Positions 21,963-32,665 of a stretch of 64,000 nucleotides of DNA are shown here, in pieces. Source of the DNA: Bosea sp. PAMC 26642 (lineage in GTDB: Bacteria; Pseudomonadota; Alphaproteobacteria; Rhizobiales; Beijerinckiaceae); assembly GCF_001562255.1 (NCBI RefSeq), contig NZ_CP014301.1, positions 3,999,501 through 4,063,500 of the forward strand, written 5' to 3'. Numbering within the stretch: position 1 is the first letter of the stretch; each line of letters starts with the position of its first letter. The notes under the pieces were generated by a model. That model saw nothing but the letters and a program-made list of their open reading frames with translations. It had not been told where the DNA came from and searched no databases. A program made the position numbers and the translations under genes.

Positions 21963-22076
21963 GTCATTCTGGACAAGCCGCGTCAGCGGCGCCGATCCGG
22001 AACCCATGCCGGAAGGCTGGTCTTGAGAGGATCAGGCATGGATTCCGGGTCTCCGCTTTGCTGCGCCCGGAATGAC
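21963..22076. repeat. Intergenic palindromic repeat family A, copy 1
   Basis: A 114-bp element that starts GTCATTCTGGACAAGCCGCG and ends CGCCCGGAATGAC, with inner GGATTCCGGGTCTCCGC. It lies between the convergent ends of dnaQ and terC. Close copies are at 34185-34297 and 46485-46596, and a short form at 28536-28573. Its ends are inverted, so it can fold into a long hairpin. No open frame or transposase is attached. Confidence 0.9.
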
Positions 22077-22095
22077 TGCGGAGCATCTGGCAATC

Positions 22096-22833
22096 TCAGC
22101 CCTTCTTCGTGCCGCGCCGCGACAGCATGTTCAGCGCCTCGATCGCCGCGGAAAATGCCATCGCCGCGTAGATGTAGCCCTTGGGCACATGCGCGCCGAA
22201 GCCCTCGCCGATCAGCGTGCCGCCGATCATCAGCAGGAAGCCCAGCGCCAACATCACGATGGTCGGGTTCTTCTCGATGAACGTCGCCAGCGGATCGGCC
22301 GCCAGCAGCATCACGAGCACCGCGAAGACGACTGCAATGACCATGACCGGGATATGATCCGTCATGCCCACCGCCGTGATGATGCTGTCGATCGAGAAGA
22401 CGAGGTCGAGGATCAGGATCTGCACGATCACGCCGCCGAAGGTCACGGCCGCGGCCTTGCCCCCGTCGAAGACGTCGGGCCCATGATCGGCATCGACCTT
22501 GTGATGGATTTCCTTCGTCGCCTTCCAGACCAGGAACAGACCGCCGGCGATCAGGATCAGGTCGCGCCAGGAGAACGCCTTGCCGAACAGGGAGAAGATC
22601 GGCTCGGTGAGCTGCACGATGATCGCCACCGTCGAGAGCAGGCCGAGCCGCAGGATCAGTGCGAGACCGATGCCGATCTTGCGGCCACGGGCCCGCTGCT
22701 CCTCAGGGAGCTTGTTGGTCAGGATCGAGATGAAGATCAGGTTGTCGATACCGAGGACGACCTCCATGGCGATCAGTGCCCCGAGTGCTGCCCATACGGC
22801 AGGGTCGGCGGCAAGCGTCATCAGGTAATCCAT
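22096..22833 (-). CDS. TerC family integral membrane protein
   Basis: A 245-residue protein with about seven hydrophobic helices. Acidic motifs inside helices ([14 protein letters not shown] and [16 protein letters not shown]) mark the TerC family. These proteins are linked to tellurite resistance and, in some bacteria, manganese export. The substrate here is unknown. The ATG at 22833 has GGAGG a few bases upstream. The gene sits between dnaQ and secB as a single unit. Confidence 0.9.
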   Translation of the reverse strand: MDYLMTLAADPAVWAALGALIAMEVVLGIDNLIFISILTNKLPEEQRARGRKIGIGLALILRLGLLSTVAIIVQLTEPIFSLFGKAFSWRDLILIAGGLFLVWKATKEIHHKVDADHGPDVFDGGKAAAVTFGGVIVQILILDLVFSIDSIITAVGMTDHIPVMVIAVVFAVLVMLLAADPLATFIEKNPTIVMLALGFLLMIGGTLIGEGFGAHVPKGYIYAAMAFSAAIEALNMLSRRGTKKG

Positions 22834-22948
22834 CTGTCCTCCACATGCGACGAAACGGCAGGAGCCCTTATGGACGACGGCCGATTGCATCGCGACATGG
22901 AGGCTCACTCGGCGGGCGGCAAGGGGTGGCGGTGTGCGCCGAAAACGA

Positions 22949-22972
22949 AAAAGGGCCCGGATGGGCCCTTTT
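22949..22972 (-). terminator. Rho-independent terminator of secB
   Basis: On the minus strand AAAAGGGCCC, a four-base loop and GGGCCCTTTT form a perfect 10-bp stem ending in a run of T. It lies 28 bases past the secB stop and upstream of terC, so it isolates the two genes. Confidence 0.85.
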
Positions 22973-22999
22973 GTGACAGTCACCGTAAAGCGCGAAGCC

Positions 23000-23491
23000 T
23001 CAGGCGTTCGGCGCGCCCTCGCCCTGCAATTCCTGAACACGCTGCTGATAGAGCTGCGCGAAGTCGATCGTCGGCACATAGAACGGCGGGAAGCCGCCGC
23101 CCTGCACCGCATCGGCGATGATCTGGCGCGCGAACGGGAAGAGCAGCCGCGCGCAGTCGATCACCAGCACAGGGTGGATATGCTCCTGCGGCACGTTCAC
23201 GAGGCGGAACACGCCGGCATAGCTGAGGTCGAAGGCGAACAGCGTGTCGTTGTCGAGCTCCGCCTTGCCCTCGAGCCGCAGCACGGTCTCGTAGTCGGTA
23301 TCGCCGAGCACCACGGTCGAGACATTGACCTGCAGCGACATCTGCGGCCCCTGCTGCGATTGCTGGCCGAGTGCGCGCGGGGCCTTCGGGTTCTCGAAGG
23401 AGAAATCCTTGGTGTACTGGATCAGGGCGCTCATGCTCGGGGCCGCGTCCGCAGCGCCCGTGCCGTTGCCGTTGGGAAATTCGTTGGCCAT
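23000..23491 (-). CDS. secB: Protein-export chaperone SecB
   Basis: A 163-residue cytoplasmic chaperone that keeps precursor proteins unfolded and hands them to SecA. Typical segments are the [14 protein letters not shown]-terminus, [11 protein letters not shown], and the C-terminal [21 protein letters not shown]. The start at ATG 23491 (MANEF) is chosen because GGGA lies just upstream; ATGs at 23500 and 23503 are in frame. A strong terminator follows. It is divergent from the Tim44-like gene with a 252-bp shared upstream region. Confidence 0.95.
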   Translation of the reverse strand: MANEFPNGNGTGAADAAPSMSALIQYTKDFSFENPKAPRALGQQSQQGPQMSLQVNVSTVVLGDTDYETVLRLEGKAELDNDTLFAFDLSYAGVFRLVNVPQEHIHPVLVIDCARLLFPFARQIIADAVQGGGFPPFYVPTIDFAQLYQQRVQELQGEGAPNA

Positions 23492-23743
23492 CGGTCCCAT
23501 CATGAGTTTGGCAGGCTGTCTCGGGAAGTTCCGCGCCATCCGGCGTCTTGAGGAACTGCGCACCGCTCTACTGGCGCCACGCGGGCGTCGGCTAACATGG
23601 ACGACTTTCCGGCACAAGAAGCCGCCTTCACAAGCGCGGGGGTGGATGTTACGAGCCTTGATCACCATATCGGCTCCAACCGCCCGCCGCTGCCGCTACG
23701 GGCTTGATACAAAACGGTCTCTGGAGCCTCGGAACAGCGTTCG

Positions 23744-24475
23744 ATGCAAAATTCCTTCGACATGACGACCCTGGTCTTCCTCGCGCTGGCCGTTTTCGTC
23801 GCCTGGAAGCTGCGCTCCGTGCTGGGGCAGAAGACCGGTAGCGAAAAACCGCCGGCCGATCCGTTCTCCCGCCGCGAGACGCCGCCGCTTCGTCCCGACC
23901 AGTCCGCGCCCGCCGAAACCCGCCGCGACAATGTCGTGCGCCTGCCCGGTGCAGCGAGCGAGCCCGTCGCTCCGGCCGCGCCTCCCGCCGAGCGCTGGAA
24001 GGACATCGCCCCTCCGGATTCGCCGATCATCGCGGGAATCGAGGCCGTCATCCAGCAGGAGCCGTCCTTCGATCCGCGCGCCTTTCTCGGTGGCGCCAAG
24101 GCGGCCTACGAGACCATCGTCACGGCCTTTGCCCGCGGCGATCGCAAGGCGCTGAAGGGTCTGCTCGCCAAGGAGGTTTATGAGGGCTTCGAGCAGGCCA
24201 TCACCGACCGCGAGAAGCGCGGCGAGAAGGCGGAGTCCAATTTCGTTTCGATCGACAAGGCCGAGATCACCGCCGTCGATGTCAAGGGCAAGACCGGTCA
24301 GGTCACCATCGCCTTCTTCTCGCAGCTGATCAGCGTGACGCGCGACGCGCAGGGCGCGGTCGTCGATGGCAGTGCCGAGGCGGTCTCCGAGGTCAACGAC
24401 ATCTGGACCTTCTCGCGCCAGCTCGGCAGCCGCGATCCGAACTGGCTGCTGGTCGCCACCGAATCCGCCGCGTGA
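23744..24475 (+). CDS. Tim44/TimA domain membrane-associated protein
   Basis: A 243-residue protein. One N-terminal hydrophobic segment (TTLVFLALAVFVAWKL) is followed by a Pro/Ala-rich linker (about residues 25-85) and a C-terminal domain similar to mitochondrial Tim44 (FLGGAKAAYETIVTAFARGD, and DIWTFSRQLGSRDPNWLLV at the end). Bacterial members are inner-membrane proteins of uncertain role. Conserved position beside secB suggests an envelope or export function; that is inference. Its stop overlaps the mltA GTG start. Confidence 0.88.
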   Translation: MQNSFDMTTLVFLALAVFVAWKLRSVLGQKTGSEKPPADPFSRRETPPLRPDQSAPAETRRDNVVRLPGAASEPVAPAAPPAERWKDIAPPDSPIIAGIEAVIQQEPSFDPRAFLGGAKAAYETIVTAFARGDRKALKGLLAKEVYEGFEQAITDREKRGEKAESNFVSIDKAEITAVDVKGKTGQVTIAFFSQLISVTRDAQGAVVDGSAEAVSEVNDIWTFSRQLGSRDPNWLLVATESAA

Positions 24476-25641
24476 TCGGCCGCGCCGGTGTCGCGCTGGC
24501 GCTCCTTCTCTCGGCGGGCATTTCGGGCATGACGACGAGCCTCGCCCAATCGCCCCCGCTTTCGAAGGGCGCCCGCGCACAAGCGCTGGCGCCTGATGCC
24601 ATTTCGGGCTGGCTTGAAGACGACCACAAGGCGGCGTTCGACATCTTCGCGCGCGGCTGTATGGCCGACCCGCCACTGCGGGCCGCAGTGGCCTCGCCCG
24701 ATGCACTGCAGCGGGTCTGCACCGAAGCCGGGCGTCTCCAGCCGGCATCGGCGATCGGTCGCGACGAGGCTCGTCGCTTCTTCGAGCATAATTTCTCCTT
24801 CTGGCGAATTCGGCCGGCCGACAGCGAGACCGGTTTCATGACCGGCTATTTCGAGCCTGAATTCGAGGGCTCGCTGACACGCTCGGATGCCTTTCCGACG
24901 CCGCTCTACGGCCGCCCCTCCGATCTCGTGACCAGGATGCCGGGAGACGACTGGCCGGGTCTCGATCCCGCTCTCTCGGCCGCACGGACCACCGGCAAGG
25001 GCCTTGAAGTCTTCCCAGATCGCGCTGCCATCGAAACCGGGGCGCTCGATGGCAAGGGCTTGGAAATCTTCTGGATGCGCGATCCGGTTGATCGTTTCGT
25101 CCTGCAGGTGCAGGGTTCGGGCCGCATCCGGCTACCCGACGGCAAGGTCACGCGGCTGGTCTATTCGGGCCGCAACGGCCATGCCTATACCTCGCTCGGC
25201 CGCGTGCTCAGCGAGCGCGAGGCGATCCCGCCCGCCGAAATGACCATGGACCGGCTGATCGCCCGGCTAAAGGCCGATACCGCATTCGCTCGTGACCTGA
25301 TCCGGCTCAACCGCTCCTTCGTCTTCTTCGCCCGTCGCGACGACCTGCCGCCCGAATCGGGGCCGATCGGTGGCGCGGGGCTGCCGCTGACGCCCTTGCG
25401 CAGCATCGCCATCGACCGGACCGTCTGGCCATATGGCCTGCCGGCCTGGATCGACGCCACGCTGCCGAACGGCCAGGGCGGCACGGAACGGCTGGCCCGG
25501 TTGACGATCGCGCAGGACACCGGCTCAGCGATCCTGGGGCCGGCGCGTGTCGATCTCTTCGTCGGTTCCGGTGCGGCAGCGGGCCATCGCGCCGGGCTGA
25601 TCCGCCAACCCTTCGATTTCATCGTGCTCTGGCCGCGCTGA
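24472..25641 (+). CDS. mltA: Membrane-bound lytic murein transglycosylase A
   Basis: A 389-residue exported enzyme that cleaves peptidoglycan glycan strands to 1,6-anhydro muropeptides. A hydrophobic N-terminal signal (VALALLLSAGISG) lacks a clear lipobox cysteine. MTGYFEPEFEGS, the core MltA domain and the C-terminal 3D domain (QDTGSAILGPARVDLFVGSG, with its aspartates) are in order. The GTG at 24472 forms a GTGA overlap with the Tim44-like gene, and the smr gene begins one base after its stop, so the three are co-transcribed. Confidence 0.93.
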   Translation: MIGRAGVALALLLSAGISGMTTSLAQSPPLSKGARAQALAPDAISGWLEDDHKAAFDIFARGCMADPPLRAAVASPDALQRVCTEAGRLQPASAIGRDEARRFFEHNFSFWRIRPADSETGFMTGYFEPEFEGSLTRSDAFPTPLYGRPSDLVTRMPGDDWPGLDPALSAARTTGKGLEVFPDRAAIETGALDGKGLEIFWMRDPVDRFVLQVQGSGRIRLPDGKVTRLVYSGRNGHAYTSLGRVLSEREAIPPAEMTMDRLIARLKADTAFARDLIRLNRSFVFFARRDDLPPESGPIGGAGLPLTPLRSIAIDRTVWPYGLPAWIDATLPNGQGGTERLARLTIAQDTGSAILGPARVDLFVGSGAAAGHRAGLIRQPFDFIVLWPR

Positions 25642-25642
25642 G

Positions 25643-26206
25643 ATGCGCTCGCGCCGGGGCAAGACATTGACGCCGGCCGATATCGCGCTCTGGCGCGAGG
25701 TCGCCCGCTCGGTCAGGCCGCTGCCGGGACGAAAGCCTGTCGAACCGGCGCCGGCGCCGCAACTGCCCGTTACGGCCACTCCGGAGCCCGCAACGCACGC
25801 GCCGGCGCTCCCGCAGAAGCAGACTCTCTCGAAGCCCGCGCCTCCGCCGCTCGCCCCGCTGGAACGCCGGCTGCGCACCCAGCTGCGCCGTGGCCAGCAA
25901 TCGGTCGAGGCCGTCATCGATCTGCACGGGATGCGCCAGGACGAAGCCCATTACGCCTTGCGTTCGTTCCTGCGCCGCGAGCAGTCGCGCGGGGTCAAGC
26001 TCGCCTTGGTCGTCACCGGCAAGGGCGCTGCCGGCGATGCCCTGTTCGGTGAAGAGCGCGGCGTATTGCGCCGCATGGTGCCGCATTGGCTTAGGCTGGC
26101 CGATCTGCGCCTGCTCGTCGTCGGCTTCGAGGAGGCCGAACAGCGCCATGGTGGCTCGGGCGCGCTCTATGTCAGACTTCGCCGCAGCCGCGAGCCCAAC
26201 CTGTGA
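25643..26206 (+). CDS. Smr domain protein
   Basis: A 187-residue protein. The basic N-terminus and a Pro/Ala-rich linker (about 35-75) precede a C-terminal Smr (small MutS-related) domain with its hallmark DLHGMRQDEAHYAL and the VVTGKGA motif. Smr domains are nicking nucleases or RNA/ribosome-associated endonucleases. The E. coli homologue SmrB cleaves mRNA at collided ribosomes, but the role of this short alphaproteobacterial type is not established. It is tightly packed between mltA and the XRE gene (GTGA overlap). Confidence 0.9.
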   Translation: MRSRRGKTLTPADIALWREVARSVRPLPGRKPVEPAPAPQLPVTATPEPATHAPALPQKQTLSKPAPPPLAPLERRLRTQLRRGQQSVEAVIDLHGMRQDEAHYALRSFLRREQSRGVKLALVVTGKGAAGDALFGEERGVLRRMVPHWLRLADLRLLVVGFEEAEQRHGGSGALYVRLRRSREPNL

Positions 26207-26589
26207 CCCCCTTCGGCGAGCGCGTCCGCAGTCTCAGGGCCCAGCGTGGCGTCACCCTGGCGCAGATGGCGGGCGAACTCGGCGTCACCCCGGCCTATCT
26301 TTCGGCACTCGAACACGGCAAACGCGGCCGCCCGACCTTTACCCTGATCCAGGGCGTCATCCATGTGCTCGGCGTGATCTGGGACGAGGCCGACGAGCTT
26401 GTCCGTCTGGCCGACCTCTCCCATCCGCGCGTCACGGTCGATACCGCCGGGCTCGAGCCGGAGGCGACCCTGCTCGCCAACCGGCTCGCCCGCGAGATCG
26501 CGGAACTCGAGCCCGAAGACCTGCTCCGCCTCGCTTCCATCCTCGATGAGGCCGCTGCTAGGCGCAGCGCTGCCGACCAGCCCGCTTGA
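26203..26589 (+). CDS. XRE family transcriptional regulator
   Basis: A 128-residue protein whose N-terminal helix-turn-helix (GVTLAQMAGELGVTPAYLSALEHGKRG) is of Cro/C1 type. The helical C-terminus (about 75-128) has no recognisable sensor domain. It starts with GTG overlapping the smr stop and ends 68 bases before the sugar kinase. The Tim44-like/mltA/smr/XRE order is conserved in Rhizobiales, so it may act on envelope genes, but no target is evident. Confidence 0.88.
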   Translation: MTPFGERVRSLRAQRGVTLAQMAGELGVTPAYLSALEHGKRGRPTFTLIQGVIHVLGVIWDEADELVRLADLSHPRVTVDTAGLEPEATLLANRLAREIAELEPEDLLRLASILDEAAARRSAADQPA

Positions 26590-26657
26590 CCCCGCAACGG
26601 CAGGATGCAACACGCGCCGCCAGCCATCTTCAGCCAAGAACACGGATCACCGCACCC

Positions 26658-27656
26658 ATGACCAGCTCGCGTATCGACGTCCTCGCCCTCGGCAACGCTA
26701 TCGTCGACGTCATTGCCTCGGCGGAAGAGGATTTTCTGGCGAAGCACGGCCTGACCAAGGGCGCCATGGCCCTGATCGACGAAGAGCGGGCCGAGGCGCT
26801 CTATGCCGCCATGGGGCCGGGCAAGGTCATCTCCGGCGGTTCGGCCGCCAACACCATCGCCGGCCTCGCCTCCTTCGGCGGCAGGGGCGCCTTCATCGGC
26901 AAGGTCAAGGCCGACGAACTCGGCAAGCTCTACCGTCATGACCTGACCTCGCTCGGCGTGTCCTTCGACACGGCCTTCGCGACCGAAGGCCCCGCCACGG
27001 CACGCTCCTTCATCATCGTCACGCCCGATGGCGAGCGTACGATGAACACCTATCTCGGTGCCTGCCAGGGGCTCACCGTCGCCGATGTCGATGCCAAGGC
27101 GGTCGAAAACGCCGACATCATCTATCTCGAAGGCTATCTCTGGGATCCGCCGGCGGCCAAGGACGCCTTCCGCAAGGCCTCAGAGATCGCCCACAAGGCG
27201 GGCGGCAAGGTCGCGATCACGCTGTCGGACTCGTTCTGCGTCGATCGCTATCGTGACGAATTCGTCGGCCTGATCCGCAACCGCATGGTCGATATCGTCT
27301 TCGCCAACGAGCACGAGCTGAAGAGCCTCTACCACGCCGCATCCTTCGACGACGCATTGTCGGCGCTGCGGGCCGAAAACATCCTTGCGGTCGTGACGCG
27401 CTCCGAGAACGGCGCGCTCGCCGTGACGCCCGACGGCATCGTCGAGGAGCCGGTCTTCCCGGTAGACCGCGTCGTCGATGCGACGGGCGCCGGCGACCTC
27501 TTCGCCGCCGGCTTCCTCTTCGGCCTGACCTCGGGCCGCGAGGTCCGCGATTCGCTGAGACTGGGCGCGTTGGCGGCGGCCGAGATCATCAGCCATGTCG
27601 GCGCGAGGCCGGACGTGAGCCTGCGGGTGCTGGCGGGGAACGAAGGGCTGCTGTGA
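26658..27656 (+). CDS. PfkB family sugar kinase, probably adenosine kinase
   Basis: A 332-residue ribokinase-family enzyme. The N-terminus DVLALGNAIVDVIA, GGSAANTIAGLASFGG (substrate loop) and the C-terminal DATGAGDLFAAGFLFGL with its catalytic Asp are the two PfkB signatures. This alphaproteobacterial subgroup is usually annotated as adenosine kinase, phosphorylating adenosine to AMP, but the substrate is not provable from sequence. The ATG at 26658 is used; the frame is open upstream from 26586. Confidence 0.88.
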   Translation: MTSSRIDVLALGNAIVDVIASAEEDFLAKHGLTKGAMALIDEERAEALYAAMGPGKVISGGSAANTIAGLASFGGRGAFIGKVKADELGKLYRHDLTSLGVSFDTAFATEGPATARSFIIVTPDGERTMNTYLGACQGLTVADVDAKAVENADIIYLEGYLWDPPAAKDAFRKASEIAHKAGGKVAITLSDSFCVDRYRDEFVGLIRNRMVDIVFANEHELKSLYHAASFDDALSALRAENILAVVTRSENGALAVTPDGIVEEPVFPVDRVVDATGAGDLFAAGFLFGLTSGREVRDSLRLGALAAAEIISHVGARPDVSLRVLAGNEGLL

Positions 27657-27676
27657 TCGGCCGGGAAGTCTGGCGC

Positions 27677-27822
27677 GGGGAACCCTCTCCCGGAGGGAGA
27701 GGGCAGGGTGAGGGGTCGGCCCGTCAACCAGCGTAACGAAAACCTGTCCGCGCGTCTGTCGAGGCCAATCTCGAAACGTCCGTCACCTCACCCCTGCCCC
27801 TCTCCTTACAGGAGAGGGGTTC
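27677..27822. repeat. Inverted pair of palindromic repeats, family B
   Basis: The arm at 27677-27715 (with CCCTCTCCCGGAGGGAGAGG and GCAGGGTGAGGGG) recurs in reverse complement at 27785-27822 (CCTCACCCCTGCCCCTCTCC ... GGAGAGGGGTTC). Each arm folds on itself and the two can pair with each other. It fills the gap between the convergent ends of the sugar kinase and PPOX genes, so it may act as a two-way terminator. Confidence 0.85.
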
Positions 27823-27834
27823 TTCCAGCGCCTC

Positions 27835-28467
27835 TCAATACAGCGTCGCCTTCACCCGTTCTGGCAAGGCCTTGTCATAGGCCTCCCCGTCAAACGTCTC
27901 GACCGCGTCGTTCTTCGCCGTGATGTTGCGCAGGATCGCGCCCGCGCTCGGCACTGCGCCCCTGGCGACATGCGTCGCCGGGTTCCAGAGGTCGGCCCGC
28001 ACCACGGCGCGCGAGCACTGAAAGTAGACGCGCTCGACATGGACGACGATGACGCAGGCCGGCAGCTTTCCGGCCATCTCGAATGACGCACACAACTCAG
28101 GGTCGTCAGATAGCGTCGCCGTTCCGTTGACGCGCAGGGTCTCGCCGTATCCGGGGATCAGGAAGAGCATTCCGACTCCCGGATCGGACAGGATATTCTT
28201 CAACGAATCCAGTCGGTTATTGCCTCTTCGGTCGGGAATCAGCAGCGTTTTGGCGTCCCGGATTCTGACGAAGCCGGGCTTATCCCCGCGCGGCGAACAA
28301 TCCAGCCCCTCCGGACCGCTCGTCGCCAGCAGCATGAAGGGCGAAGCCTCGATCAGCGGACCGTAGTTTTCGTCGACATGATCGATCTCCTTGGCGATGG
28401 AGGCGATCGCGGGAGGATTCGGATAGAGCGCGGCAAGGGCGTCGAGGGAGGTGATTGCGTGGGACAT
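27835..28467 (-). CDS. PPOX-class FMN-dependent pyridoxamine-5'-phosphate-oxidase-like protein
   Basis: A 210-residue split-barrel flavoprotein. The core has FMLLATSGPEGLDCSPRG and LLIPDRRGNNRLDSL, as in the PPOX group related to DR_2398, and a C-terminal HVERVYFQCSRAVVRADLW. Such proteins bind FMN or a related flavin; the substrate is unknown and it is unlikely to be the true PdxH. The ATG at 28467 is used because GGAG lies about nine bases upstream; a second ATG lies at 28482. Confidence 0.82.
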   Translation of the reverse strand: MSHAITSLDALAALYPNPPAIASIAKEIDHVDENYGPLIEASPFMLLATSGPEGLDCSPRGDKPGFVRIRDAKTLLIPDRRGNNRLDSLKNILSDPGVGMLFLIPGYGETLRVNGTATLSDDPELCASFEMAGKLPACVIVVHVERVYFQCSRAVVRADLWNPATHVARGAVPSAGAILRNITAKNDAVETFDGEAYDKALPERVKATLY

Positions 28468-28535
28468 GGGAATTGGCTCCATATATCGGCGTCAGCTTTG
28501 GTCCGTCGTTGTCCGCTGACTTCTGTATCCTCACC

Positions 28536-28573
28536 GTCATCCCGGATCGGCGCTTCGCTGCGTCCGGGATGAC
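28536..28573. repeat. Short form of palindromic repeat family A
   Basis: A 38-bp hairpin beginning GTCATCCCGGATCGGCGC and ending GTCCGGGATGAC, equal to the two ends of the longer family A copies joined without the middle. It lies between pnp and the PPOX gene. Confidence 0.75.
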
Positions 28574-28594
28574 GGCGCTGGCAACGGACACACC

Positions 28595-28631
28595 AAAAAA
28601 AACGCCCCCACATCTCGCGATGCGGGGGCGT
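28595..28631 (-). terminator. Rho-independent terminator of pnp
   Basis: Minus-strand ACGCCCCC...GGGGGCGT stem (28602-28609 with 28624-28631) followed by a run of eight or nine T. It is 27 bases past the pnp stop. A parS-like palindrome lies between stop and hairpin. Confidence 0.88.
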
Positions 28632-28633
28632 CC

Positions 28634-28649
28634 TGATTCACGTGAAACC
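28634..28649. other. Degenerate parS-like site downstream of pnp
   Basis: TGATTCACGTGAAACC matches the parS consensus at 14 of 16 bases and keeps the central TTCACGTGAA palindrome. It is the same as the origin-region copy except for the last base. It lies 10.6 kb from that copy. Confidence 0.5.
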
Positions 28650-28657
28650 GCGAAGCC

Positions 28658-30826
<2,169 letters not shown>

Positions 30827-31048
30827 TGATTTTCTTTCGGATCGGATGCGACCCGTCCGGTGTCACCAAGCCCATGGGCAAGACGGCGGAACGCTCGGGG
30901 AGGGGAAGTCCGCGCCCGGGCGCTCGGCGATCCTGCCATGGACGTCGGAGACGCCCGGAGGGTCATGCGGCAGTCCGCCCCATGCGGCTACCGCGCTGGA
31001 TCGGGGCGTGTCGCCGCACCATTGCGGCCGTCCCCGTCGTGGAAGACC

Positions 31049-31072
31049 GCCCGGAGCGAGATCGCACCGGGC
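31049..31072. other. Hairpin in the rpsO-pnp intergenic region
   Basis: GCCCGG, an internal GCG/CGC continuation and CCGGGC fold into a hairpin 21 bases past the rpsO stop. There is no T-run after it on the minus strand, so it looks more like an RNA processing or stability element than a full terminator. The rest of the 267-bp gap (30827-31093) showed nothing else I can name. Confidence 0.4.
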
Positions 31073-31093
31073 AGCAAGGCTGTCAGGTCTCGA

Positions 31094-31363
31094 TCAGCGG
31101 CGGATGCCGAGCTTCTCGATCAGGGTCCGATAGCGCTGCTCGCTCTTGCCCTTGAGATAGTCGAGCAGCGAACGGCGCTGCGAGACCATCTTGAGCAGGC
31201 CGCGACGCGAATGGTTGTCCTTGACATGCGACTTGAAGTGGCCGGTCAGGTTGTTGATGCGCTCCGTCAGGATCGCGACCTGGACTTCCGGCGAGCCGGT
31301 GTCGTTCAGCGTGGTGGCGTGTTCTTTCATGAGCGCGGTCTTGCGCTCGGCAGTGATCGACAT
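31094..31363 (-). CDS. rpsO: 30S ribosomal protein S15
   Basis: An 89-residue S15 of standard length. The signature [27 protein letters not shown] and the end [12 protein letters not shown] are clear. S15 binds 16S rRNA early in 30S assembly and often autoregulates its own mRNA. It precedes pnp, but unlike the usual order it is not next to truB, which lies 5.6 kb away. Confidence 0.98.
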   Translation of the reverse strand: MSITAERKTALMKEHATTLNDTGSPEVQVAILTERINNLTGHFKSHVKDNHSRRGLLKMVSQRRSLLDYLKGKSEQRYRTLIEKLGIRR

Positions 31364-31516
31364 CGGATGATCCTTCGGTTGGGTGTTGATCTGGCGGGCC
31401 AGGCCGGGATGTCGTCCAGCAGGGTCCGAAGCCCGCAGGCGCTCTCATCGAGGAGAGGCTGCGCAGCCGGCTTTAAGGCCGGTTGTGGCCGGATATACAC
31501 GAAACCCGGCGAAACG

Positions 31517-31918
31517 CTAGCGTGACGGAGCCTTGTCGGGCGTGTCCGCAGCGGAGGGCACGCCACGGTCGTAGCGCTGCTGGGCAGTCTCGACCGCCTC
31601 GATATGCGTCTCCGCCCAGAGCCGCAGCGTATCGACGGTCGCGGCCAGCGTTCGGCCGAGTTCGGTCAGGGAATATTCCACCGTCACCGGCACGGTTGCA
31701 AACGCCTTGCGCCGGACCAGCCCATCCCGCTCCAGGCTTCTGAGCGTCTGCGACAGCATCTTCTGCGAGATGTTTTCGATACGGCGGCGCAGCTCGTTGA
31801 AGCGCAGCGTTTCGCGTTCCAGCAGGATCAGGATGAGGACCGCCCATTTGTCGCCGATGCGGTCGAGCACCAGCCGCGTCGGGCATTGCGATCGAAAGGG
31901 ATCCGGGCGCATCAGCAT
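31517..31918 (-). CDS. HxlR family winged-helix transcriptional regulator
   Basis: A 133-residue MarR-like dimeric regulator. The start RSQCPTRLVLDRIGDKWAVL holds the conserved N-terminal cysteine and G-x-KW motif of HxlR proteins, followed by the winged helix (ISQKMLSQTLRSLERDGLVRR). Several HxlR members (HypR, YodB) sense oxidants or electrophiles through this cysteine. It is divergent from an NAD(P)-binding oxidoreductase across 124 bp, the usual repressor-target pair. ATG 31918 is used; the frame runs further upstream without a good ribosome site. Confidence 0.88.
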   Translation of the reverse strand: MLMRPDPFRSQCPTRLVLDRIGDKWAVLILILLERETLRFNELRRRIENISQKMLSQTLRSLERDGLVRRKAFATVPVTVEYSLTELGRTLAATVDTLRLWAETHIEAVETAQQRYDRGVPSAADTPDKAPSR

Positions 31919-32004
31919 GGCGGTTTCCAGAAGGTGACCATGTCTCGCGAAAGTGCCTTCTTTACGCGGCGGCACAGGCAAGCCATGTAGGTTCCGTTGG
32001 GATG

Positions 32005-32023
32005 TTGGTATCCAAGAGTTACC
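32005..32023. promoter_or_regulatory. Inverted repeats that may be the HxlR operator
   Basis: TTGGTATCCAA (32005-32015) is a short palindrome nested in GGTA-N9-TACC (32007-32023). It lies 20-38 bases before the oxidoreductase start and in the shared region with the HxlR gene. Symmetry and location suggest an operator; no consensus was matched. Confidence 0.35.
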
Positions 32024-32042
32024 ACACAAAAAGGACCCTGTC

Positions 32043-32654
32043 ATGAAGATCGCACTCATCGGCGCCACCGGTCATATCGGCTCGCGGCTGCTCTCCGAAC
32101 TCGTCTCGCGCGGCCACGAAGTCACCGCCATCGTCCGCAACCCCGAGAAGGTGCCGGCCCTTCCGGGCGTCAAGGCGGCGAAGGGCGATGTCTTCGACAA
32201 GGACGGCCTCGCCGCCCTCCTGGCCGGCCATCAGGCCGTGATCAGCGCCGTGCATTACATGGCGAGCGATGGTCCAACGCTGATCGCGGCGGTGAAGCAG
32301 TCGGGCGTGGCGCGCTACCTTGTGGTCGGCGGCGCCGGTAGTCTCGAGGTCGCGCCCGGCGTCAAGCTGGTCGACACGCCGGAGTTTCCTGCGATCTATC
32401 TCGACGAGGCCAGGAAGGGCGGCGTCTTCCTCGATCTGCTGAAGCAGGAAACCGCGCTCGACTGGACCTTCCTCTCCCCCTCGGCGCTGATCCAGCCCGG
32501 CGAGCGCACCGGCAAGTTCCGGCTCGGTCTCGACCAGCTGCTGGTCGATGCCGCCGGCAAAAGCGCGATCTCGACCGAGGACTATGCGATCGCTCTCGTC
32601 GATGAACTCGAAAAGCCGGCCCATAGCCGCAAGCGCTTCACCGTCGGCTACTGA
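32043..32654 (+). CDS. NAD(P)-binding oxidoreductase (NmrA/SDR-like)
   Basis: A 203-residue Rossmann-fold protein. MKIALIGATGHIGSRLLSEL carries the GxxGxxG dinucleotide motif, and the body resembles short NAD(P)H-binding NmrA/YwnB-type proteins. The catalytic YxxxK triad of classical SDRs is not evident, so it may be a reductase or a redox sensor. AAGGAC precedes the ATG. The divergent HxlR regulator probably controls it. Confidence 0.85.
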   Translation: MKIALIGATGHIGSRLLSELVSRGHEVTAIVRNPEKVPALPGVKAAKGDVFDKDGLAALLAGHQAVISAVHYMASDGPTLIAAVKQSGVARYLVVGGAGSLEVAPGVKLVDTPEFPAIYLDEARKGGVFLDLLKQETALDWTFLSPSALIQPGERTGKFRLGLDQLLVDAAGKSAISTEDYAIALVDELEKPAHSRKRFTVGY

Positions 32655-32665
32655 CCGGCAGCCGC

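Noticed and set aside
21963-22076. Family A repeat as an insertion sequence
   Set aside because: It is about 114 bp, has no transposase or open frame, and occurs only between genes; a REP-like or miniature element fits better.
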